Shown: positions 1 through 8,808 of the stretch, in pieces | Layout of the letters: the number at the start of each line of letters is the position of its first letter | Numbering within the stretch: the first letter of the stretch is position 1 | Assembly: GCA_002450075.1 (NCBI GenBank) | Contig: DJYJ01000033.1 | Coordinates: 1,183 to 28,053 of the forward strand | Direction: 5' to 3' | From: Clostridiales bacterium UBA6981 | GTDB taxonomy: Bacteria > Bacillota > Clostridia > Oscillospirales > Oscillospiraceae | Length of the DNA: 26,871 nt | Position numbers and translations under genes: made by a program | Notes under the pieces: model-generated | Seen by the model: the letters and a program-made list of their open reading frames with translations, nothing else | Told to the model about the DNA's origin: nothing | Database searches by the model: none

Positions 1-1548
1 AAGAGCTTTTCGACGATCGACGAGGCCGCCGCCTGCGTCGCCTCGGCGCTGCTGCGCGGGGCGCGCGGCAACTCCGGCGTGATCCTCTCGCTGCTCTTCC
101 GCGGCATTTCCCGCCGGCTCAAGGGGCTTGACACCGCCGGGGCCGAGGAATTCACCGCTGCGATGAACGAGGGCGTGGACGCCGCCTACAAGGCCGTCAT
201 GAAGCCCGCCGAGGGCACGATCCTGACCGTATCGCGTCTCGCCTCCGCCGCCGCGGCCCAGGCCGCCGGCTCGGGCTCGGATCTCGAGACCTGCCTCGTG
301 TGCGCGATCCGCGTGGGCGACAAGGCGCTGGAGGACACCGTCAACCAGAACCCCGTGCTGAAAAAGGCCGGCGTCGTGGACGCGGGCGGCATGGGCTATC
401 TCGTGATCCTAAAGGCGATGCTCGCCTCGCTGCGCGGGGAGATCTCCTCCGCCTCCGCCGTCTCCTCCGCCTCCGCCGAAGAGAGCGCCGTCTTTGAGGA
501 GGGCAAGGTCGAGGTGCCCGAGAAGAACATCTTCGACACGGTCTACATCGTGCGCAAGGCGCGTTTTGACGTTGATCTCATCCCGCTGCGTCAGTATCTC
601 GATTCCATCGGCGACAGTCTCGTCATCAGCGACGACGACGAGATCTTCAAGGTCCACGTCCACACCGACATCCCCGGCCAGGCCCTGACCGAGAGCCAGA
701 AATACGGCGCGCTGGAGCTGGCGAAGATCGAGAACATGCGCACGCAGGCACTCGACAAGCTGGCCGGCCGCAAGGCCCAGTCCACCGACGACCTCGAGGC
801 CGTGGACAAGGAGCTTGACGAGCTCGCCGAGAAGCAGAAAAACGGCGAGAGCGAGCCGGAATGTGACTTCGCCGCCCCGGCCAAGGATTACGGCATCGTG
901 ACCGTATGCGCGGGTGAGGGCATGGCCGCGCTGTTCCGCGATTTGGGCGCCGACGGCATCGTGACCGGCGGCCAGACCATGAATCCCTCCACCGACGATA
1001 TCCTGCACGAGATCGACCGCACCCCGGCCTCGACCGTGTTCGTCTTCCCGAACAACAAGAACATCATCATGGCGGCCGAGCAGACCGTTCCGCTCGCCGC
1101 GGAAAAGGGCAAAAAGGTCGTCGTCATTCCGACCAAGACCGTGCCGCAGGGCGTGAGCGCGCTTTTGAGCTTCAACGTCGACGAGGAGCCCGAGCAGCTC
1201 ACCGCGGACATGACGGCCGCGGCCGGCAACGTGCACACCGCAATGGTGACCTATGCCGCGCGCGACAGCGAGTTTGACGGCCACAGCATCCACGCGGGCG
1301 AATATCTGGCGCTGCTTGACGGCGCGCTGCTGGGCAGCTATTCCTCGATCCCGACGCTCTTCCGCGAGCTGAACTGGGCGATCAACGATTTCTCGCCGGA
1401 GTTCATCACCGTGTATTACGGCGCGGACGTGTCCGAGGACGACGCCAACGAGGCGGCCGGGACGATCACGGGCTGCTTCCCCGACGCGGAGGTCAGCGTG
1501 GTCAACGGCGGACAGCCGGTGTACTACTATATGATCTCGGTGGAATAA
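1..1548 (+). CDS. fakA: Fatty acid kinase FakA/YloV-like DAK2 protein, 3' part
   Basis: The reading frame is open from the first base, so the true start lies outside the window; 515 codons remain. Family members are about 550 residues, so only a short N-terminal piece is missing. The visible start carries the DAK2 motif GARGNSGVILS, which belongs to the nucleotide-binding dihydroxyacetone-kinase-L fold. A linker rich in Ala, Ser and Glu follows, then the middle and C-terminal DegV-like regions (FKVHVHTDIPG, GIVTGGQTMNPST, FPNNKNI). In Firmicutes FakA works with a fatty-acid-binding FakB to phosphorylate exogenous fatty acids for phospholipid synthesis; that role comes from the family. The gene ends at a strong hairpin terminator 10 nt past the stop. 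No fakB is visible here. Family assignment is solid; the exact substrate is inferred. Confidence 0.85.
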   Translation, partial: KSFSTIDEAAACVASALLRGARGNSGVILSLLFRGISRRLKGLDTAGAEEFTAAMNEGVDAAYKAVMKPAEGTILTVSRLASAAAAQAAGSGSDLETCLVCAIRVGDKALEDTVNQNPVLKKAGVVDAGGMGYLVILKAMLASLRGEISSASAVSSASAEESAVFEEGKVEVPEKNIFDTVYIVRKARFDVDLIPLRQYLDSIGDSLVISDDDEIFKVHVHTDIPGQALTESQKYGALELAKIENMRTQALDKLAGRKAQSTDDLEAVDKELDELAEKQKNGESEPECDFAAPAKDYGIVTVCAGEGMAALFRDLGADGIVTGGQTMNPSTDDILHEIDRTPASTVFVFPNNKNIIMAAEQTVPLAAEKGKKVVVIPTKTVPQGVSALLSFNVDEEPEQLTADMTAAAGNVHTAMVTYAARDSEFDGHSIHAGEYLALLDGALLGSYSSIPTLFRELNWAINDFSPEFITVYYGADVSEDDANEAAGTITGCFPDAEVSVVNGGQPVYYYMISVE

Positions 1549-1557
1549 GCCGAGTGC

Positions 1558-1606
1558 AAAAAGGGGCTGTCCCAAAACCGGAATAGGTTTTGGGACAGCC
1601 CTTTTT
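1558..1606. terminator. Bidirectional intrinsic terminator
   Basis: A long stem (arms about 1558-1579 and 1586-1606, loop GGAATA) carries A5 on the left arm and T5 on the right arm, so it can terminate from either side. It separates the plus-strand FakA gene from the convergent minus-strand unit; the stop of the small zinc-ribbon gene touches its right edge. Confidence 0.9.
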
Positions 1607-1812
1607 CAGTTTTGGCCGTAATCGCCGCACCAGCCGCACTCCCAGTAGGAGCCGTGGTCGATGACCGGGCTGCCGCAGTTGGGGCAGCGTGTCCGCCGCG
1701 GGCGGGAGCTCGGTGCCTTGCCGCCCGTCTCCTTCCCGCCGTTAGGATGAGAGACGAGCAGAAGGATCGGCAGCGCGATCACGCCGATGGCAAGAAGGAT
1801 CAGCGCTTCCAT
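1606..1812 (-). CDS. Small membrane protein with C-terminal zinc ribbon
   Basis: This 68-residue protein starts with one hydrophobic segment (about residues 3-20, LILLAIGVIALPILLLV). A short basic linker follows, then two CxxC pairs (CPNCGS and CGWCG) that should bind one zinc ion. It is not a named family that I recognise. It lies 6 nt downstream of the endonuclease/phosphatase gene and is presumably co-transcribed from the promoter at 2910-2938. The hydrophobic N-terminus suggests a membrane anchor with a cytoplasmic zinc ribbon, but function is unknown. Codon use and GC match the neighbours, supporting a real gene. Confidence 0.7.
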   Translation of the reverse strand: MEALILLAIGVIALPILLLVSHPNGGKETGGKAPSSRPRRTRCPNCGSPVIDHGSYWECGWCGDYGQN

Positions 1813-1818
1813 GGCCGC

Positions 1819-2880
1819 TCATCCCAGCGTGACGCTGATCAGCACGGGGTTGTGGTCGGAATGCTCAAAGCCGAGATCAAGCCCCTCGACGCTCTCGACC
1901 GTGACGTTGGGTGAGACGATGAAGCCGTCGATCACATAATACTGGGTGTTCGCGGTGTCGGACGGGTCATAGGGCTGGTTGAGCAGGCGGCAGCTGGGCA
2001 CGGAGAGGTCGAAGAGATAGCGGAAGCCCTCAGGCAGGCTCTCCTCCTCAAGCAGGCCGGGCGTCCACAGCTCCGGATGCGTGTTGGGATAGGCCTCCAG
2101 CCCACCGGGGAAGATCTGGTTGAAATCGCCGCCGGCGATGACGTAATTGCCTTTGAGATACTCGTCCTCCAAAAAGCCCATCAGCTGGCGGGTCTGGGCG
2201 ATCTTGCCCTCGCCGCTGTCATAGGCCTCGAGATGGAGGTCAACGAGCACAAGCTGCTTGTCGCTGCCCTCGATGGGCAGATAGTTCACCAGAAGGCAGC
2301 GCTTCAGGTTCGCGATGCGCAGCGGCCAGGAGAAGGGGCAGGGCAGGGAGTGGCGCTCGGCGCGCGCGATCTGCAGGTCGTCCGTCATCGTGTACAGGCC
2401 GCTGTTGACCTTGCCGATCGGCGGGACGGGCACGGGGACGAAGGGGCAGGAATAGTTCAGCGCATAGCTTTCGCACGACATGCCGCCGCCAAGGAAGCCG
2501 CGCTCGTCGATGCTGTAGGTGCGGGAGGAGTTGATGTCGACCTCCTGCAGCAGGACAAGGTCGGCGCCGGTGGTCTCGATCGAGGCCGAGATGCCGTCGA
2601 GATAGCGCATGACGGTATCGCGGCTGTCGGGCTTGGAGCGTGTGCCGCCGTCCATAAAGAAGTCCTCCGCCTGGCCGAGACCGGCATAGCCGACATTCCA
2701 GCTCAGCACCCTGAGCTCCTCGCCGGCCTTGATCGTGTCGACGTCTCCGGCGCGCACGACGTCCACCGCCTCGATCGAGGCGGGGTCAAATTCGGTCGCC
2801 GTCAGCCAGCCGAGCAGGCCGCCGACGCCGAGGAGGATCACAAGAACGAGGATCAGCAGGATCTTCAGGAACTTTTTCAT
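1819..2880 (-). CDS. Membrane-anchored endonuclease/exonuclease/phosphatase family protein
   Basis: This 353-residue protein has an N-terminal signal anchor (residues 4-29, Leu/Ile/Val-rich) and then an EEP (DNase I-like) fold on the outer side. Family motifs appear in order: LSWNVGYAG (metal-binding Asn), LLQEVD (catalytic Glu), VDLHLEAY, AGGDFNQ (Asp/Asn pair) and the C-terminal SDHNPVLISV (catalytic His). All key residues are present, so it should be an active Mg-dependent phosphodiesterase or phosphatase. The extracytoplasmic location resembles secreted EEP enzymes that act on phospholipid head groups or nucleic acids; the substrate is not readable. The ATG is preceded by a GGGAGG site and a clean sigma-A promoter. 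The zinc-ribbon gene follows 6 nt downstream. Confidence 0.85.
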   Translation of the reverse strand: MKKFLKILLILVLVILLGVGGLLGWLTATEFDPASIEAVDVVRAGDVDTIKAGEELRVLSWNVGYAGLGQAEDFFMDGGTRSKPDSRDTVMRYLDGISASIETTGADLVLLQEVDINSSRTYSIDERGFLGGGMSCESYALNYSCPFVPVPVPPIGKVNSGLYTMTDDLQIARAERHSLPCPFSWPLRIANLKRCLLVNYLPIEGSDKQLVLVDLHLEAYDSGEGKIAQTRQLMGFLEDEYLKGNYVIAGGDFNQIFPGGLEAYPNTHPELWTPGLLEEESLPEGFRYLFDLSVPSCRLLNQPYDPSDTANTQYYVIDGFIVSPNVTVESVEGLDLGFEHSDHNPVLISVTLG

Positions 2881-2909
2881 GAAAAAGCCTCCCTGTTATT
2901 GATGCGTCT

Positions 2910-2938
2910 ATTGTATCATCTTTCCCGCCTCTGTTCAA
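2910..2938 (-). promoter_or_regulatory. Sigma-A promoter for the EEP/zinc-ribbon operon
   Basis: On the minus strand, TTGAAC (2933-2938) and TACAAT (2910-2915) are separated by 17 nt, about 30 nt upstream of the ATG at 2880. Confidence 0.8.
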
Positions 2939-2941
2939 GGG

Positions 2942-2972
2942 AAAACGCGGGCCGCGTACAGACGCGGCCCGC
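2942..2972 (-). terminator. Terminator of the esterase unit
   Basis: A perfect 11-bp GC-rich stem (2947-2957 with 2962-2972, loop ACAG) is followed on the minus strand by GTTTTCC. It lies 10 nt past the downstream stop at 2982, not past the premature TGA at 3174. This supports 2982 as the ancestral gene end. Confidence 0.75.
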
Positions 2973-2981
2973 GTAAAAACA

Positions 2982-4385
2982 TCAGGGTGAGGGGGACGGC
3001 TCCGGCGAAACGGGCGGGACGGTCTCCGCATCCTCCGCCGCCGGCTCTGTGCCGGGGACGAACTCGTTCCGGAAGAAGATCTGCAGACAGTTGTACAGTC
3101 CCATGTTCCAGGTCGAAAATCCGTGCTCGGTGTTTTCCGCAAGGAGGAAGATAATATTATTCCCCTCTTCAAATCATGCGCACTCTTTTGTCACCTGCTT
3201 GATCCGGTTTCGGTATGCCGAATATCCCGGAGCCAGCTTCCCGTCGCCCGCGTAGAGCATGCGGATCGGGGTTTCCTCCCCGACGCCGGCGTTGATGCGG
3301 GCGATCATCTCTTCATTGTGCTTAAACGCGCCGGACAGCAGCCCCCAGTAGGAGAACAGATCCGCGCAGTCCGGCAGTATCTGCCAGCCGATCATGGCGC
3401 CGTAGGAGGCGCCGACAAGGGCAAAGTGCTCCGGCGAGGGCACCAGGATCCCGTACTCGTCGACCGTGGCATAGGTGGCATAGTTTTCCGCCAGGAAGGG
3501 CAGAATAAACCAGCGCAGGTTCTGTTCGAAATAGACTGCGCTCTGCTCGGGTCCGTCGTGGAGATAATACTCCACCGCCACGACGATCAGCGGCTCGGTA
3601 TAACCGCCCGCGATCAGACTGTCGAGCAGCTCCGCGCCCCTGACGCGTCCGAAGGCCGAGCTGACCCGGTTCGCGCGCTCCAGCCAGTAGTGCGCGTTAT
3701 GTCCCGCGCCGGGCGTGAGGATCAGCACGTTGTATCGTTCCGCCGGGTCATAGCCATAGGGCGTGTAGACCACAAAGTCCAGCATCTTCCTGTCTTCATA
3801 GGCTTCGGGATCCCGCGCGCCGGAAATGATCTCGCCGCCCGTCCGGGGCAGATGATAGGTCTCCAGCTTTCCTTTCCGGTCCGTCGGGGCGGCCGCATCC
3901 GCAGGGTATTCCTTCGTGGTCTCGACAAAAGCCGGGCCTTCTCCGCAGCGGGTGCAGACAAGATTGATATAGCTGTGCCCGACCGGCATCAGGCATGCGG
4001 TGCAGAGACCGGTATTCGGATCGTGATGCTCATGGGGGCAGGCCATGCCGCAGATCCGGCACACCCCTTTGTCCCAGTGGTGCGCGCAGGAAGCGCCGCA
4101 GACCGTGCAGACGCCGTCCTCCCAGACGTGCTCGCAGTTCTCTTCGCAGATCGTGCAGACGCCGTCCTCCCAGACGTGCTCGCAGTTCTCTTCGCAGATC
4201 GTGCAGACGCCGTGCTGCCAGTCGTGGATATGCTCCGTCGGCTCCGGTGCGGGCGTTTCGGGCGCTGTGGCTTCCGGCGCGGAAAGCGCGCGTCCGCCTC
4301 CCTCCTGCACGCCGCAGGCCGCCATGGACAGCAGCAGCGCCAAGGCGGTCAGAACCCCCAAGGTTCTGGTATTTTTTTTATGCAT
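2982..4385 (-). pseudogene. Cys-repeat lipoprotein esterase interrupted by in-frame TGA
   Basis: The frame opens with a lipoprotein signal (LLSMAACG, lipid Cys at about residue 24) after GAGGAAC as ribosome site. A Pro/Glu-rich spacer is followed by six CxxC repeats of about 16 residues (pattern H-x-W-x-x-G-V-C-T-x-C-x-x-x-C), then an esterase-D-like alpha/beta hydrolase. LILTPGAGHNAHYW forms the oxyanion region and GASYG is the nucleophile elbow. A TGA at 3174-3176 ends the protein after KECA (403 aa). Translation past it in the same frame continues 63 codons to TGA at 2982. That stretch holds ENTEHGFSTWNMGLYN, which supplies the catalytic His and last helix of the family. The long product would be about 467 aa. 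A nonsense mutation or a base-call error (for example CGA or TGG to TGA) is the simplest explanation. The XRE gene lies 12 nt upstream in the same unit. Confidence 0.75.
4105..4212. repeat. 48-bp tandem duplication inside the Cys-repeat region
   Basis: A 48-nt unit occurs about 2.25 times with almost no change (unit starts at 4105, 4153 and 4201). Each encodes a 16-residue CEHVWEDGVCT-type repeat, which points to a recent in-frame expansion. Confidence 0.85.
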
Positions 4386-4397
4386 GGGTCGTTCCTC

Positions 4398-4607
4398 TTA
4401 CCGGGTGATCGCAGGATTGTCCGCCCGTTCAAGAAGATAGTCGATCGAAACGTTGAAGTAGTCGGCCAGGGCGATCAGCGTTTTATAATCCGCCTCCCGC
4501 ATGCCGGACTCGTACCGGCTGACGCTGTTCTGCGTCAGACCGAGGTCCATAGCCAGCTTCAGCTGTGATATTCCGCGCTTTTCGCGCAGTTCTTTTAATC
4601 GGCGCAT
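4398..4607 (-). CDS. XRE-family HTH transcriptional regulator
   Basis: This 69-residue protein is a single Cro/CI helix-turn-helix domain: LKELREKRGISQLKLAMDLG, then LTQNSVSRYESGMREAD as recognition segment, then LIALADYFNVSIDYLLER. There is no effector domain. It is the first gene of a two-gene unit with the lipoprotein esterase 12 nt downstream. A 15-bp inverted repeat sits 30-70 nt upstream of its start (4638-4676) and is the best candidate for its own operator. This suggests autoregulation, which is inferred from position only. Confidence 0.9.
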   Translation of the reverse strand: MRRLKELREKRGISQLKLAMDLGLTQNSVSRYESGMREADYKTLIALADYFNVSIDYLLERADNPAITR

Positions 4608-4637
4608 CGCGTTTTCCCCTTTCTTTCGCGTTTCAGC

Positions 4638-4676
4638 ATACCAAAACGGAATATTTGAAAAATCCCGCTTTGGTAT
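4638..4676. promoter_or_regulatory. Inverted repeat, candidate operator of the XRE regulator
   Basis: Arms 4638-4652 (ATACCAAAACGGAAT) and 4662-4676 (reverse complement ATACCAAAGCGGGAT) match at 13 of 15 positions with a 9-nt spacer. It lies just upstream of the XRE start codon and has no T-tract, so an operator is more likely than a terminator. Confidence 0.55.
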
Positions 4677-4738
4677 ATTTCTCTGCTTTTTATTGCTTTA
4701 TTCGTCTCTTTTATCCGCTTTTCTCACAAAAAATGGAT

Positions 4739-4774
4739 AAAAAAACAGCCGCGGAAATCGATTCCGCGGCTGTT
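4739..4774 (-). terminator. Terminator of the yfbR-DUF896 unit
   Basis: A 13-bp stem AACAGCCGCGGAA (4744-4756 with 4762-4774) is followed on the minus strand by T7. It lies 14 nt past the DUF896 stop. Confidence 0.9.
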
Positions 4775-4787
4775 AACGCCTTTTTCC

Positions 4788-5006
4788 TTATTGTTTTGTT
4801 TCGTTTTTGCGCCTGGGAAGGGGATGCTTTTTCCCGTCCGGCGTCACGATCCGGGTGTTCTCGAGCACGGCGATCGTGCTCTCCCGCCATTCGGCGATGT
4901 ATTCCTTCCGCAGCGCCTCGCGCTCGGCCTTTTCCTCCGCCGTGAGCTCGCGCTCACGCGAAAGGGCTGTCAGCGCGTTGATGCGATCCAGCTTTTTCTG
5001 CTCCAT
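4788..5006 (-). CDS. DUF896 (YnzC-like) small protein
   Basis: This 72-residue, highly charged helical protein has the DUF896 pattern: an N-terminal KLDRINALTALSRERELT segment, then EEKAEREALRKEYIAEWR, and a C-terminal IVTPDGK motif. In Bacillus the YnzC/UPF0291 family is a helical hairpin of unknown biochemical role. It starts 9 nt after the deoxynucleotidase stop and is followed by a strong terminator, so it is the last gene of that operon. Family identity is good; function remains unknown. Confidence 0.85.
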   Translation of the reverse strand: MEQKKLDRINALTALSRERELTAEEKAEREALRKEYIAEWRESTIAVLENTRIVTPDGKKHPLPRRKNETKQ

Positions 5007-5015
5007 CTTTTTCCC

Positions 5016-5603
5016 TCACGCGATCGTGCCGAGCTCGTCGAGCGTCAGCTCAAAGGCGGGGATGAAATGCTCGAGGAAATAGGCGACCTCCGGCAGAGCG
5101 CCCTCCTCGAGCGCGGCGCGCGTCTGCTTCTCGGCCTGGAGGAACTCGTCGTTGCCGGCCTTGCGCTCCTCGATGCACTTGATATAGGCCGACAGCTTGT
5201 CCGCGGCCTTGACCAGATCGTGGCATTGCCGCGCGCGCTCGCCGGTCATCACGTCGCCGAAGGCCGCGCGCAGCTCCTCGGGGAGCGTGGCCAGCAGCTT
5301 GTCGCAGGCGAGCTGCTCGATCTGGGCGTAGGCCTCGCGGATCTCGCGGCTGTGATATTTGATCGGCGTGGGCAGATCGCCCGTGAGGATCTCGGAGCTG
5401 TCATGATAAAGCGCGACGGCGGCGTACTCCGCCGGGTCGCAGTCGACGCCGAAGACGTCGCGCCGGATCACGCCGAGGGCGTGCGCCAGCACGGCGACCA
5501 TGTGGCTGTGCTCCTGGATATTTTCATCAAGCGCGTTGCGCATCAGGCTCCAGCGTGTGATATAGCGCATGCGCGAGAGGTAGGCGAAAAAAGAATAGTC
5601 CAT
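5016..5603 (-). CDS. yfbR: YfbR-type 5'-deoxynucleotidase (HD domain)
   Basis: This 195-residue HD-domain phosphohydrolase has the YfbR signatures: R17-W18 in ITRWSLMRN, ENIQEHSH (metal His32), ALYHDSSEILTGDLPTPIKY (His67-Asp68 and substrate loop) and VKAADKLSAYI (Asp135). The family dephosphorylates deoxyribonucleoside 5'-monophosphates and helps balance dNTP pools. All metal ligands are visible, so activity is expected. It is first in an operon with a DUF896 gene and has its own consensus promoter (5639-5667). Length matches E. coli YfbR (about 199 aa). Confidence 0.9.
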   Translation of the reverse strand: MDYSFFAYLSRMRYITRWSLMRNALDENIQEHSHMVAVLAHALGVIRRDVFGVDCDPAEYAAVALYHDSSEILTGDLPTPIKYHSREIREAYAQIEQLACDKLLATLPEELRAAFGDVMTGERARQCHDLVKAADKLSAYIKCIEERKAGNDEFLQAEKQTRAALEEGALPEVAYFLEHFIPAFELTLDELGTIA

Positions 5604-5638
5604 GCTTTTCTCTTCTTTCTTTGCAGTTTGTGTGTGCG

Positions 5639-5667
5639 ATCATACCATATCCGCCGCCGCTTTTCAA
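5639..5667 (-). promoter_or_regulatory. Sigma-A promoter of yfbR
   Basis: On the minus strand, TTGAAA (5662-5667), a 17-nt spacer and TATGAT (5639-5644) sit about 36 nt upstream of the start codon. Confidence 0.85.
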
Positions 5668-5680
5668 TCCCGGGAAAGGG

Positions 5681-5724
5681 ACAGAGCGCCGACCGTTCTC
5701 CATAAGGAGTGATCGGCGCTCTGT
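5681..5724. terminator. Hairpin between zinc-ribbon gene and yfbR promoter
   Basis: A 12-bp stem ACAGAGCGCCGA/TCGGCGCTCTGT carries an inner CTCC/GGAG hairpin. The T-rich side (GTTTTGCTTTT) is on the plus strand, while the minus-strand tail (CCCTTTCCC) is weak. By position it ends the minus-strand gene at 5746. Confidence 0.6.
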
Positions 5725-5745
5725 TTTGCTTTTCGCGGAGAGGGG

Positions 5746-6573
5746 TCAGCCCTCCGCCGCCTCGCGGACCTCGACGATAGCCTCGGACGTGGTCTTGGTG
5801 ATGCCGCCGTCGTCGGTGATGACGCAGCGGTATGTACCCGCGGCCTCCTTCGTGATGCCCTGGGCCCACAGGATCGTCGTGTACTCGCGGTCGGCCTGGT
5901 TGAACTGGTTCTCCAGGCGCAGACCGTACTGCTCGTTGGTCGTGGCGTCGCCGGTAAAGACGATCGAGACCCAGCCGCCGGTGGCTTCGTTGTAGCGCTG
6001 CCAGTCAAAGGCCGTGTCGACGTTCAGATTGCCCTTGGCGCGCACGATGAACATCTGGTTATACCGCCCCTCGTCCACGGGGCCGGCAAGCGGCGTGAGA
6101 TCCTTCGTGATGGAGATCGACTGGCTGGCGACCTGCTCATAGGCGTCGGACTGCACCGTGGCCAGCGTGGCGTCGAGCCGGTCAAGACGGTCGTTGGTCG
6201 CGCTGACGGATGCGTTCACCGTACCGAGACTGTCTGTCACGGCCTTGTTCATCTCCGCGATGCCGCCGCGCAGCGACATCAGCAGCACAAAGCAGACGAG
6301 ACTCAGGACAAAGGCGAGCAGGGACAGCGCGAACGCGGGGGTAAAGAAGCTCTTTTCCTTCCGGAAAACCGCCGGCTCGTCCTCCTCGCCGCCGCTCTTC
6401 GTGGCGCGGCGCAGCTCCGCAGCCGGGTGTTTGCCGGACAGTGTGACCGGGATCGGGCCTTCTTCCTCCGGCCGGTCGTTGTTTTCCGTACCGGCGGGTT
6501 CAATCATGCTTCCGCAGAAGGGGCAGACCCGGACGCCGTCGTCAACAGCCCTGCCGCAATTTTGACAGATCAT
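5746..6573 (-). CDS. Zinc-ribbon membrane protein with coiled coil and Ig-like C-terminus
   Basis: The 275-residue form starting at MICQNCG is chosen because GGAGG lies 7 nt upstream; an upstream ATG would give 20 more residues. Domains in order: a double-CxxC zinc ribbon (ICQNCGRAV and VCPFCGSMI); an acidic low-complexity linker; one transmembrane helix at about residues 78-100; a heptad-like segment (MNKAVTDSLGTVNASVSATNDRLDRLDATL); and a C-terminal beta-rich region ending AGTYRCVITDDGG. The last motif is typical of an Ig-like fold. Topology suggests a cytoplasmic zinc ribbon and an external Ig-like domain. Function is unknown. It is a single-gene unit with its own promoter and a 19-nt palindrome between promoter and gene. 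Confidence 0.75.
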   Translation of the reverse strand: MICQNCGRAVDDGVRVCPFCGSMIEPAGTENNDRPEEEGPIPVTLSGKHPAAELRRATKSGGEEDEPAVFRKEKSFFTPAFALSLLAFVLSLVCFVLLMSLRGGIAEMNKAVTDSLGTVNASVSATNDRLDRLDATLATVQSDAYEQVASQSISITKDLTPLAGPVDEGRYNQMFIVRAKGNLNVDTAFDWQRYNEATGGWVSIVFTGDATTNEQYGLRLENQFNQADREYTTILWAQGITKEAAGTYRCVITDDGGITKTTSEAIVEVREAAEG

Positions 6574-6596
6574 AGGCACCTCCTTATTATGCAGAA

Positions 6597-6615
6597 ATAT
6601 ACCATAATGGTATAT
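6597..6615. promoter_or_regulatory. Perfect 19-nt palindrome, candidate operator
   Basis: ATATACCAT-A-ATGGTATAT is a perfect dyad between the -10 box (6624-6629) and the ribosome site of the zinc-ribbon membrane protein gene. A roadblock-type repressor could bind here. There is no T-tract, so it is not a terminator. Confidence 0.5.
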
Positions 6616-6623
6616 CATGGAGT

Positions 6624-6652
6624 ATTGTACCACATTTTCCCCATTTCGTCAA
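6624..6652 (-). promoter_or_regulatory. Sigma-A promoter of the zinc-ribbon membrane protein gene
   Basis: On the minus strand, TTGACG (6647-6652), a 17-nt spacer and TACAAT (6624-6629) form the promoter. Confidence 0.85.
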
Positions 6653-6732
6653 ATCCCATGCGCCTTTTTTCGACTTTCTTCCCCACCAAGCGACCCTTTT
6701 TCCCAAATAATGTCGACGAAAAGATAAAAATA

Positions 6733-6761
6733 TTGCAATTCCCGAGGCGCCGTGATAAAAT
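6733..6761 (+). promoter_or_regulatory. Sigma-A promoter of typA
   Basis: TTGCAA (6733-6738), a 17-nt spacer and TAAAAT (6756-6761) lie 41 nt before the typA start. This placement shows that the upstream ATG at 6752 is not the real start, because it overlaps the -10 region. Confidence 0.8.
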
Positions 6762-6802
6762 TCAGTTTCGTGTTAATTCTGATTCAAGAGAGTGAAAGAA
6801 CT

Positions 6803-8623
<1,821 letters not shown>

Positions 8624-8730
8624 GTTTCTAGTTTCTAGTATCTAGTTTCTAGTAAAGGCGGACGGCCTTCAGCCGCCCGCCGTTTCCTTTCTCCCGTCTA
8701 CCAGAAACTAGAATCTAGAAACTAGAAACT
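8624..8730. repeat. Inverted CTAG heptamer arrays flanking a terminator
   Basis: Four 7-nt units of the TTTCTAG type (8625-8652) begin right after the typA stop. Four units of the reverse complement (CTAGAAA type, 8703-8730) lie 50 nt on. The two arms match over 28 nt with two differences, so they can fold into one long stem with the GC terminator hairpin in its loop. A related arrangement occurs at 25041-25200. Confidence 0.85.
8657..8690 (+). terminator. Terminator of typA
   Basis: A 10-bp stem with one A-C mismatch (GGCGGACGGC 8657-8666 with 8672-8681, loop CTTCA) is followed by GTTTCCTTTC. It is nested between the two heptamer arrays. Confidence 0.65.
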
Positions 8731-8736
8731 AATATC

Positions 8737-8764
8737 TTGACCTTTTTTGTTCTTCTGTTAGAAT
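8737..8764 (+). promoter_or_regulatory. Sigma-A promoter of glyA
   Basis: TTGACC (8737-8742), a 16-nt spacer and TAGAAT (8759-8764) begin 6 nt after the right heptamer array and 44 nt before the glyA ATG. Confidence 0.75.
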
Positions 8765-8808
8765 GAATAAGGTTAGACCCTTCCAGAAATGAACAGGAGT
8801 TGATCGCC

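Noticed and set aside
3120..3176. Selenocysteine decoding of the TGA in the esterase gene
   Set aside because: A stem GAGGGGAATA/TATCTTCCTC with loop ATAT follows the TGA, but the loop lacks the conserved G of bacterial SECIS elements. No selenium genes are visible, and the position is not a known redox site. A nonsense change or base error is simpler.
6752..6802. Upstream ATG for typA
   Set aside because: It overlaps the -10 box TAAAAT and would add a non-homologous N-terminus.
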